From: a virus | Strand: one strand, 5' to 3' | DNA length: 21,974 nt | IMG/VR virus record: IMGVR_UViG_3300042934_000335 | Location: 1-21,974 of that record | Shown here: piece after piece, positions 13,657-18,694 of the stretch | Position numbering within the stretch: position 1 is the first letter of the stretch | Layout: every line of letters starts with the position of its first letter | Notes under the pieces: model-generated | What the model saw: only the letters and a program-made list of their open reading frames with translations | The model's database searches: none | What the model was told of the DNA's origin: nothing | Translations under genes and position numbers: made by a program

Positions 13657-13819
13657 GCAAACAGGCCCATTGGAGACACCTCCAGCCTATGTACTCAACA
13701 TCTTCGAGCTTAAGAGGCGAGGCTTAACTGGTGGACAGATAGCCATCAAGACTGGTTACAGCCCCTCGAAGGTACACACCGCAATTCGCTACTGGCGAGA
13801 CCGAATAAAGGAGAACTGA
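13646..13819 (+). CDS. Helix-turn-helix microprotein, 57 aa, GTG start
   Basis: Translation from GTG at 13646 gives 57 residues ending at TGA 13817-13819, whose last base starts the next ATG. The core ELKRRGLTGGQIAIKTGYSP is followed by SKVHTAIRYWRDRI. It fits a helix-turn-helix: helix, turn at GLT, GGQIAIKTG as the first HTH helix, SPSKVHTAIRYW as recognition helix. AAGGA lies 12 bases upstream of the GTG, a little far. The 11-base overlap with the zinc-ribbon gene and the TGATG link to the next gene support co-translation. It could be a phage transcription regulator, possibly acting on the shared promoters, but that is inference. Confidence 0.65.
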   Translation: MPNKQTGPLETPPAYVLNIFELKRRGLTGGQIAIKTGYSPSKVHTAIRYWRDRIKEN

Positions 13820-14136
13820 TGCTCAACAAGAAGATAGTCGAGAACCTGGTCAAGGTCGTTCGTAAGGCCTACAGTGACTACCCGAAGAACGACAGTACGG
13901 TCGACACGATGATCGAGCAAGGCATTCGTTCGGCCTATATTCGTGGGGTGCAGGCCAGCGACCGCGACGTCGAGGCCTTCACACTCGAGGACCGGATCGA
14001 GAGTCTCGCGGCAGATCGCCGACACGTAAGCATTCGCTGGACCAACATCGTCAACCAAGCAGCTGACGGTGATCCCATGGCCAAGGCTCTTGTCGCGGCG
14101 GTCCAGGTATACAGCCTTGAGCGGTACGGAAGCTGA
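13819..14136 (+). CDS. Hypothetical protein, 105 aa
   Basis: The ATG overlaps the HTH gene stop (TGATG), with AAAGGAG upstream. The 105-residue protein appears soluble and mostly helical (KKIVENLVKVVRKAYSDYPK at the start; DRDVEAFTLEDRIESLAADR in the middle). There are no Cys motifs or membrane helices. It is the last gene before a shared-family promoter three bases after its stop, so it ends the zinc-ribbon/HTH operon. I do not recognise it. Confidence 0.8.
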   Translation: MLNKKIVENLVKVVRKAYSDYPKNDSTVDTMIEQGIRSAYIRGVQASDRDVEAFTLEDRIESLAADRRHVSIRWTNIVNQAADGDPMAKALVAAVQVYSLERYGS

Positions 14137-14138
14137 CC

Positions 14139-14164
14139 TCGCGAGTTTTACATACCCTATATTA
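14139..14164 (+). promoter_or_regulatory. Shared-family promoter 8
   Basis: TCGC at 14139-14142, TTTTACA at 14146-14152, TATATT at 14158-14163. The -10 lacks the usual following G. There is no terminator before it. Its leader is about 110 bases long, far longer than the 20-30 bases of the other members, and is structured. Confidence 0.75.
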
Positions 14165-14183
14165 GAAGAGATCTAGAGATAGA

Positions 14184-14264
14184 TGTCCATCCCGCATCTC
14201 GCGGAGTGGCAGCCCCACTGGACGCAACGTAGCACCGCTACTTGCCCTTCTAATTTTGTTTTCT
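14184..14264 (+). ncRNA. Structured leader: candidate three-way-junction RNA with attenuator-like end
   Basis: P1 GTCCA (14185-14189) pairs with TGGAC (14219-14223). Inside are P2 CCGC (14192-14195)/GCGG (14201-14204) and P3 GTGG (14206-14209)/CCAC (14215-14218). Junction strands are only two, one and zero bases, so the helices could stack compactly. Downstream P4 GTAGC (14229-14233)/GCTAC (14237-14241) is followed by the U-rich TTCTAATTTTGTTTT, a possible weak terminator. It lies between a promoter and the ribosome site of the gene at 14280, so it may be a riboswitch-like attenuator or a small RNA. No known class is recognised, and folding was done by eye. Confidence 0.4.
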
Positions 14265-14279
14265 TGAAAGGAGAACACG

Positions 14280-14411
14280 ATGAAGAACAAGATGATCCGA
14301 GCAGCAAAGAAGGCTGCCTACTACTTCGGATTCCCGCCCAAGCAGGGTTCCCCGCTTTTCTCGGAGCGCCGGAACTATCGCTACCAGATGACGATGGCGT
14401 GGGCGTACTGA
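14280..14411 (+). CDS. Basic microprotein, 43 aa
   Basis: TTGAAAGGAGAACACG precedes the ATG. The 43-residue product begins MKNKMIRAAKKAAYYFGFPP and ends RYQMTMAWAY. The N-terminal basic helix followed by aromatic residues could associate with membrane or RNA, but there is no diagnostic motif. The TGA overlaps the next ATG by one base, so the two are coupled. It lies in an overlapping frame to a longer open frame starting at 14183, which I reject because it lacks a ribosome site. Confidence 0.65.
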   Translation: MKNKMIRAAKKAAYYFGFPPKQGSPLFSERRNYRYQMTMAWAY

Positions 14412-14686
14412 TGGCTACGAAGTTCGAGGTCGCCATCGAAGAGCTCCGCACGCTGGTCAAGGACAACGATGATCACGTCGTTCTCGACTTCACGGATCTC
14501 TCCGGACCGGAACTCGTCACCAAGAAGGCGGCGGTTCGCCACTTGGTCGAGAACGAGGGTTATGTGCTCTTCTACCATAAGCTGGTGCAGAAAGACACGG
14601 GGAAAGAGATCACCCTCAAGTCTCTCAACGTATCCGGCTCGACGTTTGTCGACACGAACAACATCTTGAAGGAGAGGCTGTCGTGA
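14411..14686 (+). CDS. Hypothetical soluble protein, 91 aa
   Basis: I start at 14411 (MATKFEVAIEELRTLVKDND) because it overlaps the upstream TGA. The frame is open further upstream, but that part would overlap the 43-residue gene and has no ribosome site. The 91-residue protein looks soluble, with alternating helix and strand: HVVLDFTDLSG, a Lys/Ala helix, GYVLFYHKLVQKD, then a Ser/Thr-rich C-terminus. No known motif. The end overlaps the GTG of the next gene (GTGA). Confidence 0.7.
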   Translation: MATKFEVAIEELRTLVKDNDDHVVLDFTDLSGPELVTKKAAVRHLVENEGYVLFYHKLVQKDTGKEITLKSLNVSGSTFVDTNNILKERLS

Positions 14687-14883
14687 AGACACTCGTCTGG
14701 TGGCTCGGAACCTTCGTGGTCCTCGGGGTTCTTATTTTCGGTGCCGGATGGCTTGAGGCCAACGTCAACGTCAATACCTTCGGGTGGATTATTGTGGGGG
14801 CGATGTTCGTCATCCTCTTCCTGATCCTCCTGACCAACGCATACCTCCGCAAGTACAAGGAAGAAGAAGATGACATTCGCTAG
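14683..14883 (+). CDS. Two-helix membrane protein, 66 aa, GTG start
   Basis: GTG at 14683 follows AAGGAG with suitable spacing and overlaps the upstream TGA. Hydrophobic helices lie at residues about 4-22 (LVWWLGTFVVLGVLIFGAGW) and 33-52 (FGWIIVGAMFVILFLILL), joined by a short ANVNVNT loop; the C-terminus is charged (RKYKEEEDDIR). By the positive-inside rule both termini are probably cytoplasmic. It overlaps the DUF6353-like gene by 14 bases, suggesting a shared membrane complex. It could be a holin-like protein, but its place in this operon argues against lysis. Confidence 0.75.
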   Translation: MKTLVWWLGTFVVLGVLIFGAGWLEANVNVNTFGWIIVGAMFVILFLILLTNAYLRKYKEEEDDIR

Positions 14884-15667
14884 CATCACGTCCACTCTGA
14901 GCCAGAAGATCGTTCAGAACTCGTCGGCTATCCTTACGGCCGCTGGGGTGGCTGGGGTGGTCTTCACCGGGATCCTGTCGGCCAGGGCTGCAATCCGAGC
15001 CCACGACGACATCCTCGCCGAGGAGGAGCGGCGGTACGTCAACGATCCGAACGACCCGGGCACTCCGCTCACTGCCAAAGAGAAGGTCCAGCTGACTTGG
15101 CTGCATTTCGTACCACCCCTGTCTGCCGGCTTGGTCACTATCGGCTGTGTCATCTCTGCACAATCGATCAACACAAAGCAGAAGGCGGCTCTACTGAGCC
15201 TCTACACCCTCTCCGACAGGGCTTTGACGGAGTGGCGGGACAAGACTCGGGAGCTTCAGGGTGACTCGAAGTACGCCAAGATCGAAGAGGAGATCATCCG
15301 CGATCGTGTTGCAAACCGCGACCCGATGGATGACCGCAATCTCCTCTCGGACTCCCGGCGTCTCGACGAGAAGATGGTCGAGTGCCTCGATGTCTGGACA
15401 GACCGATATTTCTGGGGCAACCAGAACATTGTCGACGCCGCCGTCAACGCGATCAACGCCGAGATCAACAACAACAACTACGCCTCCCTGAACATGTTCT
15501 ACGACATGATCGGGCTGGGGAATGTGCCGATGGGTGACGACTTCGGTTGGAACCTCGACCACAAGCTCGACGTGTCCTACTTCTACACGTCAGCGAGGGA
15601 TGCGAGTCCCGTCATGGGGGTTACGTTTCAGAAGCCTCCGAAACAGGATTACTACTCCTTTCGCTGA
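14870..15667 (+). CDS. DUF6353-like membrane protein, copy 1, 265 aa
   Basis: The ATG lies inside the end of the preceding gene. Residues about 20-38 (AILTAAGVAGVVFTGILSAR) and 80-98 (FVPPLSAGLVTIGCVISAQS) are hydrophobic, with a charged helix between. The central part, TKQKAALLSLYTLSDRALTE, is helical; the C-terminal third is soluble and contains NMFYDMIGLG. Architecture and motifs resemble the phage family I know as DUF6353 (function unknown), and a second related gene lies at 20101. Shared features are the N-terminal ILT.AGVAGV..T, a second helix after a Pro-rich turn, and N-x-x-Y-D-x-x-G-L near the end. It probably acts at the inner membrane. The family name is from memory. Confidence 0.8.
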   Translation: MTFASITSTLSQKIVQNSSAILTAAGVAGVVFTGILSARAAIRAHDDILAEEERRYVNDPNDPGTPLTAKEKVQLTWLHFVPPLSAGLVTIGCVISAQSINTKQKAALLSLYTLSDRALTEWRDKTRELQGDSKYAKIEEEIIRDRVANRDPMDDRNLLSDSRRLDEKMVECLDVWTDRYFWGNQNIVDAAVNAINAEINNNNYASLNMFYDMIGLGNVPMGDDFGWNLDHKLDVSYFYTSARDASPVMGVTFQKPPKQDYYSFR

Positions 15668-15824
15668 TTATCCGATCGCGCTGATACCCATATATTGCTC
15701 GGCATGTGGGTTGGAGATCGAACCTTACGAGCAACTCATCCCCAAACGCTATAAGGACGCCGTGTTCGTGTACCACGGATATCCTTATGCGTGCTATCCA
15801 TTCGAGAAGGACAAGAACACATGA
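15600..15824 (+). CDS. Zinc-knuckle protein, about 74 aa, start uncertain
   Basis: The convincing part of the frame is the C-terminal half: CSACGLEIEPYEQLIPKR then VYHGYPYACYPFEKDK. The CxxC and HGYPYAC groups look like a treble-clef or knuckle zinc site (C-x2-C...H-x5-C). The only in-frame ATG with this stop and reasonable length is at 15600, which overlaps the upstream gene by 68 bases and has a weak ribosome site. The real start may be nearer 15670 at a non-standard codon. The motif resembles the 67-residue protein at 19894. The stop overlaps the next ATG (ATGA). Confidence 0.6.
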   Translation: MRVPSWGLRFRSLRNRITTPFADYPIALIPIYCSACGLEIEPYEQLIPKRYKDAVFVYHGYPYACYPFEKDKNT

Positions 15825-15958
15825 TCCCAGTTCCGGGGTGGTCATACCTCCGTGCAGTACGAGAGCGTCGTGAGAAGGATCTCGCGGCCCGACAGGAGGT
15901 TCGACACAAGAAGGCCGTGGCTAAGCGGCGCAAGGCCAAGCGCGGTGGAAAGCGCTGA
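15821..15958 (+). CDS. Strongly basic microprotein, 45 aa
   Basis: ATG at 15821 overlaps the zinc-knuckle stop (ATGA), and its own TGA overlaps the next ATG (TGATG). The 45 residues begin MIPVPGWSYLRAVRERREKD and end in a Lys/Arg-rich tail (HKKAVAKRRKAKRGGKR). This charge suggests nucleic acid or phospholipid binding. The overlaps on both sides and the unbroken frame support it being real. A basic microprotein also follows the second DUF6353-like gene. Confidence 0.65.
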   Translation: MIPVPGWSYLRAVRERREKDLAARQEVRHKKAVAKRRKAKRGGKR

Positions 15959-16098
15959 TGGGCGTCACCTACGACCGCGATTCCGGCGAGAAGTACATGG
16001 AGTGCGACGACAAGACCTGCCAGAGAGAAATCCGAGGCAATAACGTCGCGCTACACGCCGGGAACGTCTACCACGCTGAATGTGCACCAGGTGGCTGA
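15958..16098 (+). CDS. Small Cys/His (zinc-binding) protein, 46 aa
   Basis: The ATG overlaps the upstream TGA. The 46 residues include MECDDKTCQREIRG (C-x4-C) and VYHAECAPGG (H-x2-C), a spacing typical of a small zinc knuckle. There is no membrane helix. It is the second Cys/His microprotein in this operon within 400 bases. Whether it binds metal is inferred from ligand spacing only. Translation appears coupled to the neighbours. Confidence 0.65.
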   Translation: MGVTYDRDSGEKYMECDDKTCQREIRGNNVALHAGNVYHAECAPGG

Positions 16099-16372
16099 TG
16101 CGTTATTCGATACCTGGGAGGGCGATGATTCCACTTTCGAGGGGGATCTGACTCGGGTACTCAAGAAGCACGGCATTGAGGTCGAGGGGCTCTCGGACGA
16201 ACAGCTGACGGTCTTCGTCACTGCGACTCTGGGAGCCCTCACCCAAGCCAAAGGCAACTCATCCGAGTTCGTCACGTCCATGTTCATGCTGTATAAGGAG
16301 ACTGAGATTGGCCTACGACGTCGAGCAGCTTCTCAGAGAGCAGCGAGAGTTCCAGCAAGAGTTGGTGAATAA
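16091..16372 (+). CDS. Hypothetical acidic protein, 93 aa, GTG start
   Basis: The frame can start at GTG 16082 or GTG 16091; I prefer 16091 (MADALFDTWEGDD) because it overlaps the upstream stop by less, although neither has a clear ribosome site. The protein is acidic and helical (DLTRVLKKHGIEVEGLSDEQ), then becomes abruptly basic and Ala/Arg-rich near its end (RRRAASQRAARVPARVGE). That tail is read in the region that also encodes the start of the next gene, an overlap of 65 bases. Function unknown. Confidence 0.65.
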   Translation: MADALFDTWEGDDSTFEGDLTRVLKKHGIEVEGLSDEQLTVFVTATLGALTQAKGNSSEFVTSMFMLYKETEIGLRRRAASQRAARVPARVGE

Positions 16373-16649
16373 GGAAGAGGCATTCCTTCGAGAAGAGTGG
16401 GAAAAGACGGGGCTATCCCTTGCGGATTGGCTTCGTTTCGCCGTGTACGAAAAGGGTGACGTGATTCACCAATTCGACGAGGCGACCAACTCATATTCCG
16501 CCCATCACATGTCCAGGGTCCGCCTCAAGACCCCGGAAGAACTCGAGGAATACGACCGCATGCTTGTAAATCGTAGTCCCGAGGAGATCGCACGGCACAA
16601 CCAGCAAATCGCGGCCATCGAGGACTCGCGAGAAATACAGGGCCTATAA
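16308..16649 (+). CDS. Hypothetical protein, 113 aa, TTG start
   Basis: TTG at 16308 follows AAGGAG with seven bases between, so a rare start is well supported. The product begins MAYDVEQLLREQREFQQELV, a coiled-coil-like helix rich in Glu/Gln. Later WLRFAVYEKGD and SRVRLKTPEELEEYDRML suggest a small soluble fold. The TAA stop lies inside the -10 hexamer of promoter 9, so transcription of the next operon starts as this gene ends. Overlaps the upstream gene by 65 bases. No family recognised. Confidence 0.7.
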   Translation: MAYDVEQLLREQREFQQELVNKEEAFLREEWEKTGLSLADWLRFAVYEKGDVIHQFDEATNSYSAHHMSRVRLKTPEELEEYDRMLVNRSPEEIARHNQQIAAIEDSREIQGL

Positions 16650-16651
16650 TG
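16626..16651 (+). promoter_or_regulatory. Shared-family promoter 9, inside the preceding coding region
   Basis: TCGC at 16626-16629, ATACA at 16635-16639, TATAATG at 16645-16651. The 19-bp spacing holds even though the element overlaps the last eight codons of the preceding gene. CACCACTTGAAAGG follows. It serves the gene at 16682. Confidence 0.75.
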
Positions 16652-16681
16652 ACCCACTGTCACCACTTGAAAGGAACTATC

Positions 16682-16930
16682 ATGACCGCTCAGGACACCC
16701 CCGTCGAGGACACCACCACGACCGAGGAGACCCCCAAGAGCACGAAGAAGTTCTCGCTCGGCCCCGTCGCCAAGAAGGTGCTCGTCTGGGGCGGAGCAGC
16801 GCTCGGTATCATCACCGTCGTTGCCATCGCCGCAGCCGCACGCCAGAACGACGACGAGGACCGCGAGATCTACGTGCTCACGGAGCTCCCGGACGCCACC
16901 CTCGACGAGACCCCCGCAGTCACCGACTGA
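16682..16930 (+). CDS. Single-pass membrane protein, 82 aa
   Basis: I start at 16682 because GAAAGGAACTATC precedes it; the in-frame ATG at 16649 is part of the -10. Residues 1-20 are Thr/Glu-rich and probably disordered, 21-31 basic, 32-53 hydrophobic (VLVWGGAALGIITVVAIAAA), and the C-terminus acidic (NDDEDREIYVLTELPDATLD). The positive-inside rule suggests the N-terminus is inside. A terminator follows. Same type as the array proteins at 12597-13410, so it is probably another cassette. Confidence 0.75.
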   Translation: MTAQDTPVEDTTTTEETPKSTKKFSLGPVAKKVLVWGGAALGIITVVAIAAAARQNDDEDREIYVLTELPDATLDETPAVTD

Positions 16931-16948
16931 CCCAAGTCGCAGTGAAGC

Positions 16949-16985
16949 GAAGTCAATGCTAACCACATTGGCTTCTGCTTTTTCT
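16949..16985 (+). terminator. Intrinsic terminator
   Basis: GAAGTCAATG (16949-16958), loop CTAACCA, CATTGGCTTC (16966-16975): 10 bp with one G-U pair, then TGCTTTTTCT. An upstream GAAGC (16944) offers an alternative partner for GCTTC. It separates the 82-residue gene from the DUF6275-like gene, which has no promoter of the shared family. Confidence 0.75.
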
Positions 16986-16996
16986 AAGGAGAAAAG

Positions 16997-17314
16997 ATGC
17001 CCGAAAACTTCCAGAAGAAGGCTCTTGAAGCAGCGGCTATGGTCGCCAACCGAGAGCTTTCCACGATCGAAGTAGACCCGCCGTTCGGTTTCGAGGGAAC
17101 CGTGTCGGCTGAGGACTTCTACGTCGTCTGGTTCTGCAAGACCCTTCAGAACTGGAAGGCGCTGGTCAGCACTGACGTAGTGTCTGGTTTCTACTTCGAG
17201 GTGACCTACAACGGTGACCGCGCAGAGACCTACGTCGATATTTACCAGAAGAACGCCAACCACCTGCTGTTCAACAGCGAATTCACGACCGCCCACCACC
17301 TCGCATCCGAGTAA
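16997..17314 (+). CDS. DUF6275-like protein, 105 aa
   Basis: TCTAAGGAGAAAAG precedes the ATG. The segment EDFYVVWFCKTLQNWKALV, then SGFYFEVTYNGDRAETYVDI (about residues 40-84), is a strong match to my memory of a phage family named DUF6275, whose members carry VVWFCKTLQNWKA and YYEVTYNGD. Function unknown; these small soluble proteins occur in many phages of Gram-positive hosts. It lies 15 bases upstream of the next gene and is probably co-transcribed with it by readthrough of the upstream terminator, or by a promoter I did not identify. Confidence 0.85.
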   Translation: MPENFQKKALEAAAMVANRELSTIEVDPPFGFEGTVSAEDFYVVWFCKTLQNWKALVSTDVVSGFYFEVTYNGDRAETYVDIYQKNANHLLFNSEFTTAHHLASE

Positions 17315-17329
17315 GGAACACACAACACA

Positions 17330-18115
17330 ATGATCAAGAAGACCATCACGTTCAAGAAGGTCGTCTTCGACGGCAACGGCGACGCAACCACCGTCACCCG
17401 CACCGAGGACTTCTACTTCAACCTCAACCAGGCGGAAGCGCTGGAGATCAACCTCATGGAGGACCTCGAGCGCCTCGCTGAGTCGACCAACCCGCGGGCG
17501 ATCATCCCCGTCTTCAAGCGCATCATCCACTACGCGTACGGTGTGCGTCTTCCCTCGGGCAAGTTCACCAAGGAGCCGGAGGAGACCACGGACTTCCTCG
17601 CGTCGGACGCCTACTCCGAGCTCTTCCTCGAGCTTCTCGGTGAGGGCGAGCAGGGTGTCGCGGACTTCATCAACAAGGTCATCGACTTCAAGGTGGACAA
17701 GCTCAAGGAGACGACCGACAACCTGCCGGCAGAAGCACCGTCGAACGTGCGTCAGCCCCAGGACTACCAGAAGTCGGCTCGTGAGATCGCGGCAGCTGCG
17801 AAGCAGGAGGTTCCCCAGCCTCTGCACGCTGACGTCGCACTCCCCGCCGGTACCCAGGTCGAGAAAGGACAGGTGATCGCCGTGGTCGGCGCAGATCCCC
17901 TCGCCCCTACGCTCCAGAGCGACCCCGATTGGGCGGCGTTCCAGGAGTTCAAGGCGCGACAGAACGCAGTCGATGCTCAGAAGCTTCCCGAGCAGGAGGT
18001 CTTCACGGGCGTCACCATCAACGAGGAGACCGCTCCTCAGATCATCGAGCGTGACGACGAGGCGACCATCGCTTCGCCGGCGTTCGAGTCCCGACGCGAC
18101 CTTCGCCAGGGATGA
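17330..18115 (+). CDS. Tail-assembly-chaperone-like protein with long C-terminal extension, 261 aa
   Basis: The ATG follows AAGGAACACACAACACA. Residues 1 to about 120 resemble a Gram-positive phage family often annotated as tail assembly chaperone: KKTITF at the start, RTEDFYFNLNQAEALEIN near 24-41, AIIPVFKRIIHYAYG near 57-71, GKFTKE, then AYSELFLELL and FINKVI near 120. Residues about 125-261 are an extra acidic, Pro/Ala-rich region, including VEKGQVIAVVGADP, read in the same frame with no evident slippery site. True tail chaperones lie directly upstream of the tape measure; this gene is more than 10 kb downstream of that gene. It may therefore have another role. An 11-bp hairpin follows. 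Confidence 0.7.
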   Translation: MIKKTITFKKVVFDGNGDATTVTRTEDFYFNLNQAEALEINLMEDLERLAESTNPRAIIPVFKRIIHYAYGVRLPSGKFTKEPEETTDFLASDAYSELFLELLGEGEQGVADFINKVIDFKVDKLKETTDNLPAEAPSNVRQPQDYQKSAREIAAAAKQEVPQPLHADVALPAGTQVEKGQVIAVVGADPLAPTLQSDPDWAAFQEFKARQNAVDAQKLPEQEVFTGVTINEETAPQIIERDDEATIASPAFESRRDLRQG

Positions 18116-18122
18116 CAGACGG

Positions 18123-18160
18123 CCGGGTCGGTAGTGGATGGGGATGCATTACCGGCCCGG
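18123..18160 (+). terminator. 11-bp GC-rich hairpin, possible terminator without U-run
   Basis: CCGGGTCGGTA (18123-18133) pairs with TACCGGCCCGG (18150-18160), one G-U pair, loop of 16 bases. AGAC (18117-18120) could extend it with GTCT at the base. No U-run follows; the next promoter starts three bases later. It could terminate the preceding operon or protect its 3' end. Confidence 0.5.
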
Positions 18161-18162
18161 TC

Positions 18163-18188
18163 TCGCAGTAAACACACGTGGTATAACA
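18163..18188 (+). promoter_or_regulatory. Shared-family promoter 10
   Basis: TCGC at 18163-18166, CACA at 18173-18176, TATAAC at 18182-18187. The -10 ends in C rather than T, so it may be weaker. It is the last family member and serves the long operon starting at 18235. Confidence 0.65.
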
Positions 18189-18189
18189 G

Positions 18190-18208
18190 AAGGCCTCACC
18201 GAGGCTTT
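18190..18208 (+). promoter_or_regulatory. Leader hairpin downstream of promoter 10
   Basis: AAGGCCTC (18190-18197), loop ACC, GAGGCTTT (18201-18208): eight pairs with one G-U. It lies at the predicted 5' end of the transcript, followed by CATATTTCTC and a GAAAGGAG ribosome site. It may be an attenuator or a 5' mRNA-stability hairpin. Confidence 0.45.
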
Positions 18209-18234
18209 CATATTTCTCTTGAAAGGAGAATGCA

Positions 18235-18564
18235 ATGGGTAAGAAGATCGAGATCACCAAGGCCGTCGCCGGATTCGTTTCGGGCATCGGTGCTGGCATG
18301 ATCGTGGGGAACATCGTCGTCGCGACCACTCCCTACAACACCAAGCTCATCCAGAGGGTCTTCATCCGCACCGCGGGTGTTTTCCTTTCGGGGGCCGTCG
18401 GGCAGTTCACCTCGGACTACTCGGAGAAGGCCATCGATGAGATCTTCACGAGCAGCAAGCAGCTGAAGGAAGAGATCGAGCGCATCGAGGCCGAAGCAGA
18501 GGCCGAGGACAAGGGCACGCCTGAGAAGGAGCCCACCGAGGAGCCCGCGGAGTCCAATGGCTGA
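18235..18564 (+). CDS. Two-helix membrane protein, 109 aa
   Basis: TTGAAAGGAGAATGCA precedes the ATG. Hydrophobic segments at residues about 9-30 (KAVAGFVSGIGAGMIVGNIV) and 42-58 (VFIRTAGVFLSGAVGQF) are separated by TTPYNTKLIQR, and the C-terminal 40 residues are strongly acidic (EEIERIEAEAEAEDKGT). The Gly-rich helices suggest close packing or oligomers. It is first in the promoter-10 operon and overlaps the next start by eight bases. The family is not identified. Confidence 0.75.
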   Translation: MGKKIEITKAVAGFVSGIGAGMIVGNIVVATTPYNTKLIQRVFIRTAGVFLSGAVGQFTSDYSEKAIDEIFTSSKQLKEEIERIEAEAEAEDKGTPEKEPTEEPAESNG

Positions 18565-18694
18565 CACCGCAACCGACAACACCTTCGAGATCATCCGTCT
18601 GAAGCAGCTGAAGGCCATGGCCAAGCAGTTGGGCTTCTGGGATGATGTCGCACACCACACAGCAGAGCTCAAGAAGCTCGGAGTAGAGGAGTAA
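18557..18694 (+). CDS. Small helical protein, 45 aa
   Basis: ATG at 18557 overlaps the end of the preceding gene, and the TAA overlaps the next ATG (TAATG). The 45 residues form a charged helix (EIIRLKQLKAMAKQLGFWDD) and a second helix (AELKKLGVEE). No motif. Tight overlaps on both sides indicate coupled translation. This gene is short but its frame and spacing make it credible. Confidence 0.65.
   Translation: MADTATDNTFEIIRLKQLKAMAKQLGFWDDVAHHTAELKKLGVEE

Noticed and set aside
14184-14241. tRNA-like reading of the 14184-14241 hairpins.
   Set aside because: Stem lengths and order do not match a cloverleaf: P1 is 5 bp, and there is no anticodon arm of 5 bp with a 7-base loop and no T-arm sequence.
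14183-14410. Upstream extension of the 14411 gene to an ATG at 14183 (167-residue frame).
   Set aside because: No ribosome site precedes 14183, the extension overlaps the well-supported 43-residue gene at 14280, and the region contains the structured leader.
16505-17827. A 440-residue antisense frame.
   Set aside because: Overlaps four supported genes and a promoter; Leu/Glu/Val-rich shadow with no ribosome site.
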